From JANNOG01 sp031398915 (GTDB lineage: Bacteria > Actinomycetota > Actinomycetes > Actinomycetales > JBBAYJ01): a stretch of DNA of 43,420 bases. The DNA lies in the NCBI GenBank assembly GCA_031398915.1, contig JANNOG010000001.1, forward strand, positions 1-43,420, given 5' to 3'. Under the pieces are notes generated by a model. That model had not been told where the DNA came from and ran no database searches. It was given only the letters and a program-made list of their open reading frames with translations. A program made the translations under genes and the position numbers. Shown here one piece after another: positions 39,646 through 43,420 of the stretch; position 1 is the stretch's first letter; each line of letters starts with the position of its first letter.

Positions 39646-42072
39646 TCACGTTCCTGGCCCTCCCGGCAATGGGATGGCGATGTCCAACCGGACTCCCGAC
39701 CCTGGCGGGGACGACAGTGTCCACCGCCCGCCCAGCGCCCCGATTCGGTCGGCGATGTTGGCCAAACCCCGACCGGGCCGGGCTGTCGATCGGCCCAGAC
39801 CCGGTCCGTCGTCGACAACTGACGCGATCACCGTGTCGTCGACCCGACGGACATCGATCGTCACGGTGACACCAGGGCCACCGTGCTTCGCGGCGTTCTG
39901 CATCCCCTCGACGCACGCGAAATAGACCCCTGCTGCAACGTCACCATGGATGTCGTCGATCGGTCCGCCCGTGGCGGAGACGTGAACTGCGACGGGACCG
40001 CCGGCCGCGGCGTCGGTCAGCGCACCCAGTAGGTCACCACTGGCCAGGCGACGCGGGAACACCCCCCTGCTCAACTGGTCCAGGTCGCTGCGCGCGGTGG
40101 CGACCTGCTGACGCGCACCAGCCAGCAGTGGGGCGAGTCGGTCCGGTAGCCCTTTGGCGATGACGATGGCGATGGCCCGACACTGCAGGGACAGCGCGAC
40201 CAAGCCCTGTTGGGCGCCGTCGTGCAGATCCCGCTCGATACGGCGTCGTTCGTCGTCGGCACCTGTCACCAATCGTGTCAGGGACCGTTGGGTGGCTGCC
40301 ACAAGGTCGTTGAGTCTTGTCAGCGACGCAGATGTCGACGCCCCGACCAGGGCAGCCACGCCACCGGTTGCCAGCGGCAGGACAGCGGCGACCAACCATC
40401 CCGGTGCCGTCTCGAATCCCGCGTCGATACCGCCTAGAACGCCGAGCACGGTCGAGCACAGTGCCGTCAGTGTTTGCCCGACTACTGTGAGTTGGACGAC
40501 CCGGCGCGACACTCCGGGCGGGGTGACCACCATCGGCAGCACCGAGATCACTGCCGTCACCGGGGCGAACTCCGGCACCAACGCGGTGACTGACAATGCG
40601 GCGATCGACGATTCCGCCGATAACAGGGCAGCGGCCAGTCCAGGACGATCCGTGCCCAATGCGTATCGGGCCAGAACGACGCAGGCGACGACGACAACCA
40701 GGACGCCCACTATCACCAGGAGGACGACGACGCCGGTGAGGGCATACGCGATGGCGACGACCACGCCTCCTATGCCGGCAAACCACGCACTGAAGCGAAG
40801 GAAGACAGCCAGGGTCACGGTCTCGTCATCCGGTCCGAAACCCGCCGCCACAGTTTCGGTCACCGATCCGATGTCGATCGGGACCGAACCGCTGGCTCGC
40901 CAGGACCAGCCCTCGGGCGTCGTAGCCTCGTCGACCGTCACCAGGCCCCCCACAGCCTCGACCCTGTCCAGCGTCACGCTGCCAACCTCCGGCGAGGCGG
41001 CACCTGCCCCCGGCGGCCCGGAAGCGAGAAGCGCGAATCTCAATCGTGAGCCTGCTGGCGTGACCACTATGTCCACGGCGGTGTTCGGATATGCCTGGAC
41101 CGCCGTCAACACGCACCCCACCAAGCCGTAGACGGCGTTCTCGCTCGATCGGTGCACGCGCTGCGACGTGACGTCGGCCCGAACACTCGGTCCCCCGGCA
41201 GACGTCGTGCCCACCAGCGCCTGGACAGCCGGGCGAAGCCCGCCCGTGGCGAGGACGTCGGGAAACAGCCCGTGCGAGATCTCGCGCAGTTCCCTCAGCC
41301 CCTGTTGCGCCCGATCAGCGGCCGTATCGGCCAGCCTTCTGGCCTCGACGGTGTTGCCTTGCTCGGCAGCTGTCTCGATGTCGTCGATGGCGAGACCCAA
41401 TTCGTCAAGAACCCTCGCCGGGCCGGCGTCGAGTCGCAATCTCAATTCGAGAGACGCTTGGTCCGATGCGGACGCAGCGCGGCTACGTGCTGCCGCCAAG
41501 CGGAACGCCTGGGAGCGCAACAGATCTTCGGCCGCTCTGACACTGGTGATGATCGCGAATCCGGTCGCGATCAAGTGCCCTGCGATGAATCCCACCAGGA
41601 GCCATCGAGGGGCCTCGTCCGCTAGTCCCGTCCACGACTGCAGGCTCAGCGCCCCGGTCGCTGTGGCACTGCCCACGAGTAGGCCGATAAGCCGCCTGGT
41701 ACGGCGACCACTGGCATGCGGGACCAGCAGCGCGATGTCGCCGATGAGGACGAGTACCCCGACGGGAGCGAACTCCGGTAACACGATCGCTGTTGCGACG
41801 ACCCCCCAGCAGTGTCCTGATATCAGGATCCACAGCGCGCTCTGTCGATGTCCTTTACCCTCGAAACGACTCGCTACTGCTATAGCCGCGATGACGATCC
41901 ACCGGATCAGCCACAATACGAGTAGCCATGAGGATCTGACCACGAAGACATAGACCAGAATGGTGGCCGCCTGGACGACCAGGTCGGCGAGCAGGTTCGA
42001 TCGGATATCCCTACCGAGTGCGGTCAGCGGCGCCTGCTCGGATCCGGTGATCAGTGGAGGTGTCGTTCCCAT
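39646..42072 (-). CDS. Tandem histidine kinase: degenerate first module fused to an intact NarL-type kinase
   Basis: An 808-residue membrane protein made of two kinase modules in tandem. Module 2 is intact: TM block ~420-580, HisKA_3 with H617 in ERDLHDGAQQG, N-box EGMQNAAKHG (E722, N726) and G1 DDGPGLG (D754). Module 1 (TM ~28-180; DHp-like ~205-290; ATPase-like ~310-400) aligns with it but has D215 in place of H617, C320/A324 in place of E722/N726 and A350-S351 in place of the G1 aspartates. So the first half is a pseudokinase, probably sensing or regulating. It follows a free receiver gene (22-nt overlap) and faces a NarL-type regulator, its likely target. Confidence 0.92.
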   Translation of the reverse strand: MGTTPPLITGSEQAPLTALGRDIRSNLLADLVVQAATILVYVFVVRSSWLLVLWLIRWIVIAAIAVASRFEGKGHRQSALWILISGHCWGVVATAIVLPEFAPVGVLVLIGDIALLVPHASGRRTRRLIGLLVGSATATGALSLQSWTGLADEAPRWLLVGFIAGHLIATGFAIITSVRAAEDLLRSQAFRLAAARSRAASASDQASLELRLRLDAGPARVLDELGLAIDDIETAAEQGNTVEARRLADTAADRAQQGLRELREISHGLFPDVLATGGLRPAVQALVGTTSAGGPSVRADVTSQRVHRSSENAVYGLVGCVLTAVQAYPNTAVDIVVTPAGSRLRFALLASGPPGAGAASPEVGSVTLDRVEAVGGLVTVDEATTPEGWSWRASGSVPIDIGSVTETVAAGFGPDDETVTLAVFLRFSAWFAGIGGVVVAIAYALTGVVVLLVIVGVLVVVVACVVLARYALGTDRPGLAAALLSAESSIAALSVTALVPEFAPVTAVISVLPMVVTPPGVSRRVVQLTVVGQTLTALCSTVLGVLGGIDAGFETAPGWLVAAVLPLATGGVAALVGASTSASLTRLNDLVAATQRSLTRLVTGADDERRRIERDLHDGAQQGLVALSLQCRAIAIVIAKGLPDRLAPLLAGARQQVATARSDLDQLSRGVFPRRLASGDLLGALTDAAAGGPVAVHVSATGGPIDDIHGDVAAGVYFACVEGMQNAAKHGGPGVTVTIDVRRVDDTVIASVVDDGPGLGRSTARPGRGLANIADRIGALGGRWTLSSPPGSGVRLDIAIPLPGGPGT

Positions 42073-42425
42073 TGTTCGATCAGCGCATCAGGGACGAGCT
42101 CGTCCTTGGGAATGAATATGACTCTACGACTGTCGTCGTGGGCTGGGATTCCGAGGTCCGTCCGCGACATCGTCGAGCACAACACAATGGTTAGTTTGGG
42201 GTATGTGGCCGCCATCTCGACGGCGGCAGACGTTCCACTGCGCTCTGGCATGGTCACGTCCAACAACACGAGATCCACCCTACGGTGAGAGAGCACGTCG
42301 AATGCTGCGGCAGCGGACTCGACAGCATCCACGATATCGAGGCGGTCGTCCAGGCCCAGGAAGGACGAGACGGCCGCGCGAAACGCCGGGCTGTCGTCGA
42401 CGACGAGGACCCGTAGCGTTGACAC
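42051..42425 (-). CDS. Stand-alone receiver domain (CheY-like, no output)
   Basis: A 124-residue receiver with complete chemistry: D10/D11, phosphoacceptor D56 (LVLLDVTMPERSG), S84 and K107 (FIPKDEL). No DNA-binding or enzymatic domain is attached. The GTG at 42425 gives the canonical STLRVLVVDDS start. Its stop lies inside the kinase gene start region, so it is made together with the tandem kinase. Possible roles: phosphate sink, allosteric partner or intermediate carrier; none shown. Confidence 0.88.
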   Translation of the reverse strand: MSTLRVLVVDDSPAFRAAVSSFLGLDDRLDIVDAVESAAAAFDVLSHRRVDLVLLDVTMPERSGTSAAVEMAATYPKLTIVLCSTMSRTDLGIPAHDDSRRVIFIPKDELVPDALIEQWERHLH

Positions 42426-42517
42426 CGGTCCAGAGTGGCAGTCGTCGGATCGTGAGAACAGTCGTGCCAGCACGACCGTGCCGGTGATCGTGACCACCAG
42501 CACAACCGATATCGCCC

Positions 42518-42523
42518 TACAGT
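42518..42523 (+). promoter_or_regulatory. Leaderless-type -10 element for the NarL-type regulator
   Basis: TACAGT fits TANNNT and is followed by 6 nt and the ATG at 42530. Confidence 0.42.
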
Positions 42524-42529
42524 GCGGTC

Positions 42530-43222
42530 ATGGTCGTCCTGTCCGATTGTCGGATCGTGGTCGCGGACGACAGCCTGCTGGTGCGCAGCGGCCTGACGGC
42601 ACTTCTCGGCTTCGAGAGCGATCTGAACGTCGTCGCAACCGCCTCGTCGTTGCCCGATCTCCTGACCGCGGTCACCGCCCACCAGCCGGACGTCGTCCTG
42701 ACGGATGTGCGGATGCCGCCGACCGGGACGGATGAGGGCATTCAGGCAGCTGAAGAACTCTGGACCGTCGCGCCGAACACCGCCGTCATCGTGCTGTCCC
42801 AATACGCCGATCCGGACTACCTGCTGCGCCTGATCAGTAGGGGCAGCGCCCGGCGCGGCTACCTCCTGAAGGACAACGTGGCGACACCAGGTGAGCTGCG
42901 GCGAGCTATCGATCTGGTGCGGGTCGGCGGCTCCTTCATCGACCCGATGGTGGTCGAGACCCTGGCCAAGGGCACCACGCGCGACCTCGACATGTCACTG
43001 TCCCCACTGACCCGCCGCGAGCAGGAGGTCCTGGCGCAGCTTGCTACGGGCAAGTCCAACGCCGCCGTCGCGGCAGCGCTGTTCGTCGGCGAACGGGCTG
43101 TCGAGAAGCACGTGAATTCCATCTTCTCGAAGCTGGGGCTCTACGAAGCGCCCGATGTGAACCGGCGAGTGCTCGCCGTGCTCGCCTACCTCGCGCCGGG
43201 TCAGGCTGGGATGGGCGAATAG
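42530..43222 (+). CDS. NarL/FixJ-family response regulator
   Basis: A 230-residue two-domain regulator. Receiver ~1-125 has D13/D14, phosphoacceptor D59 (VVLTDVRMP) and K113-like Lys in YLLKDN. The LuxR-type helix-turn-helix is ~157-205 (LTRREQEVLAQLATGKSNAA; ERAVEKHVNSIFSKLGL). It is divergent from the receiver-kinase pair, whose intact HisKA_3 module belongs to the class that phosphorylates this regulator type. The 3' end overlaps a possible convergent gene. Confidence 0.95.
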   Translation: MVVLSDCRIVVADDSLLVRSGLTALLGFESDLNVVATASSLPDLLTAVTAHQPDVVLTDVRMPPTGTDEGIQAAEELWTVAPNTAVIVLSQYADPDYLLRLISRGSARRGYLLKDNVATPGELRRAIDLVRVGGSFIDPMVVETLAKGTTRDLDMSLSPLTRREQEVLAQLATGKSNAAVAAALFVGERAVEKHVNSIFSKLGLYEAPDVNRRVLAVLAYLAPGQAGMGE

Positions 43223-43420
43223 CTCCGACCCCTGCTTGGCAGTCCGTCGTCGGCCGAGACCTCGACCACAGGTCCGGGGAGGTCCGCGAGTGTCCGCACG
43301 GTTGGACCCTGGGGGGTTGGCACAGCGCGCCATCCCCCGAGACGCTCGGTAACTGGCAGTGATGAGGCGGCGGCCGCGGGCGACAGTCGCTCCGGGACAT
43401 CGCGGGTGGGCTGAGTACGG
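43201..43420 (-). CDS. Possible C-terminal fragment of a gene entering from the right
   Basis: The minus strand is open from the window end to a stop at 43203-43201. It encodes ~72 residues (VPERLSPAAAASSLPVTERL; GPTVRTLADLPGPVVEVSAD) with moderately GC-rich third positions. No start is in the window and no domain recognised. It may be a real gene end or chance openness in a GC-rich sequence. Confidence 0.35.
   Translation of the reverse strand, partial: RTQPTRDVPERLSPAAAASSLPVTERLGGWRAVPTPQGPTVRTLADLPGPVVEVSADDGLPSRGRSYSPIPA

Noticed and set aside
43044..43400. Minus-strand open frame at the right edge starting with Met
   Set aside because: Arg/Pro/Ser-rich shadow of the NarL regulator; another minus frame through the edge looks more gene-like and is listed with low confidence.

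Overview
The window is a GC-rich, gene-dense chromosomal segment of an actinomycete. The evidence is a proteasome activator (Bpa), a cvnA-D conservon, a DUF5926 SEC-C protein, DUF3618 and holin-X envelope proteins, frequent GTG starts, ATGA/GTGA gene overlaps and leaderless-type promoters. The organism is probably motile and chemotactic, because a full che array is present and its first gene has a sigma28-like promoter. bpa, serS, pheA, a HAD phosphatase and a GDPD all lie in one region of the Mycobacterium tuberculosis chromosome (recalled, not searched), so this looks like conserved core chromosome with lineage-specific insertions. The genus cannot be fixed from sequence alone.

Layout. 1-7791 (minus): chemotaxis operon cheA-cheW-mcp-cheR-cheY-cheX, then a MASE1/GAF membrane sensor cut by the left edge; no cheB is seen. 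7875-12574 (minus): LacI-type regulator, lipoprotein sugar-binding protein and two permeases of an AglEFG-like alpha-glucoside importer, with a perfect LacI-type operator and a strong hairpin after the binding-protein gene. 12646-15485 (minus): conservon cvnABCD. 15678-16747 (plus): bpa and an unknown gene. 16834-19040 (minus): membrane-anchored alpha/beta hydrolase and HAD phosphatase. 19092-23082 (plus): PadR regulator, ABC ATPase and FtsX-type permease. 23071-25208 (minus): HAD phosphatase and serS. 25308-26249 (plus): lipid kinase. 26246-28754 (minus): agmatinase-family hydrolase and group II PLP decarboxylase. 28902-30380 (plus): three overlapping envelope-stress-type genes. 30446-32442 (minus): membrane proteins, a GNAT enzyme and a GNAT pseudogene. 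32432-33043 (plus): HAD hydrolase. 32997-34046 (minus): pheA. 34114-36058 (plus): larB and a larC split by a 14-bp tandem duplication. 36104-39073 (minus): fpg/nei, rhodanese, GDPD, DUF5926. 39186-39616 (plus): two small unknown genes behind a dyad-embedded promoter. 39646-42425 (minus): a free-standing receiver domain and a tandem histidine kinase whose first kinase module is degenerate, facing a NarL-type regulator at 42530-43222.

No tRNA, rRNA, CRISPR array, insertion sequence or prophage was seen, and no gene-free stretch exceeds 300 bases. The most notable items are the larC duplication with its reversible-switch potential, the pseudokinase-kinase fusion with an orphan receiver, the two-gene small-protein operon, and a recurrent pattern of in-frame minisatellites (12 and 18 bp) in unrelated genes.
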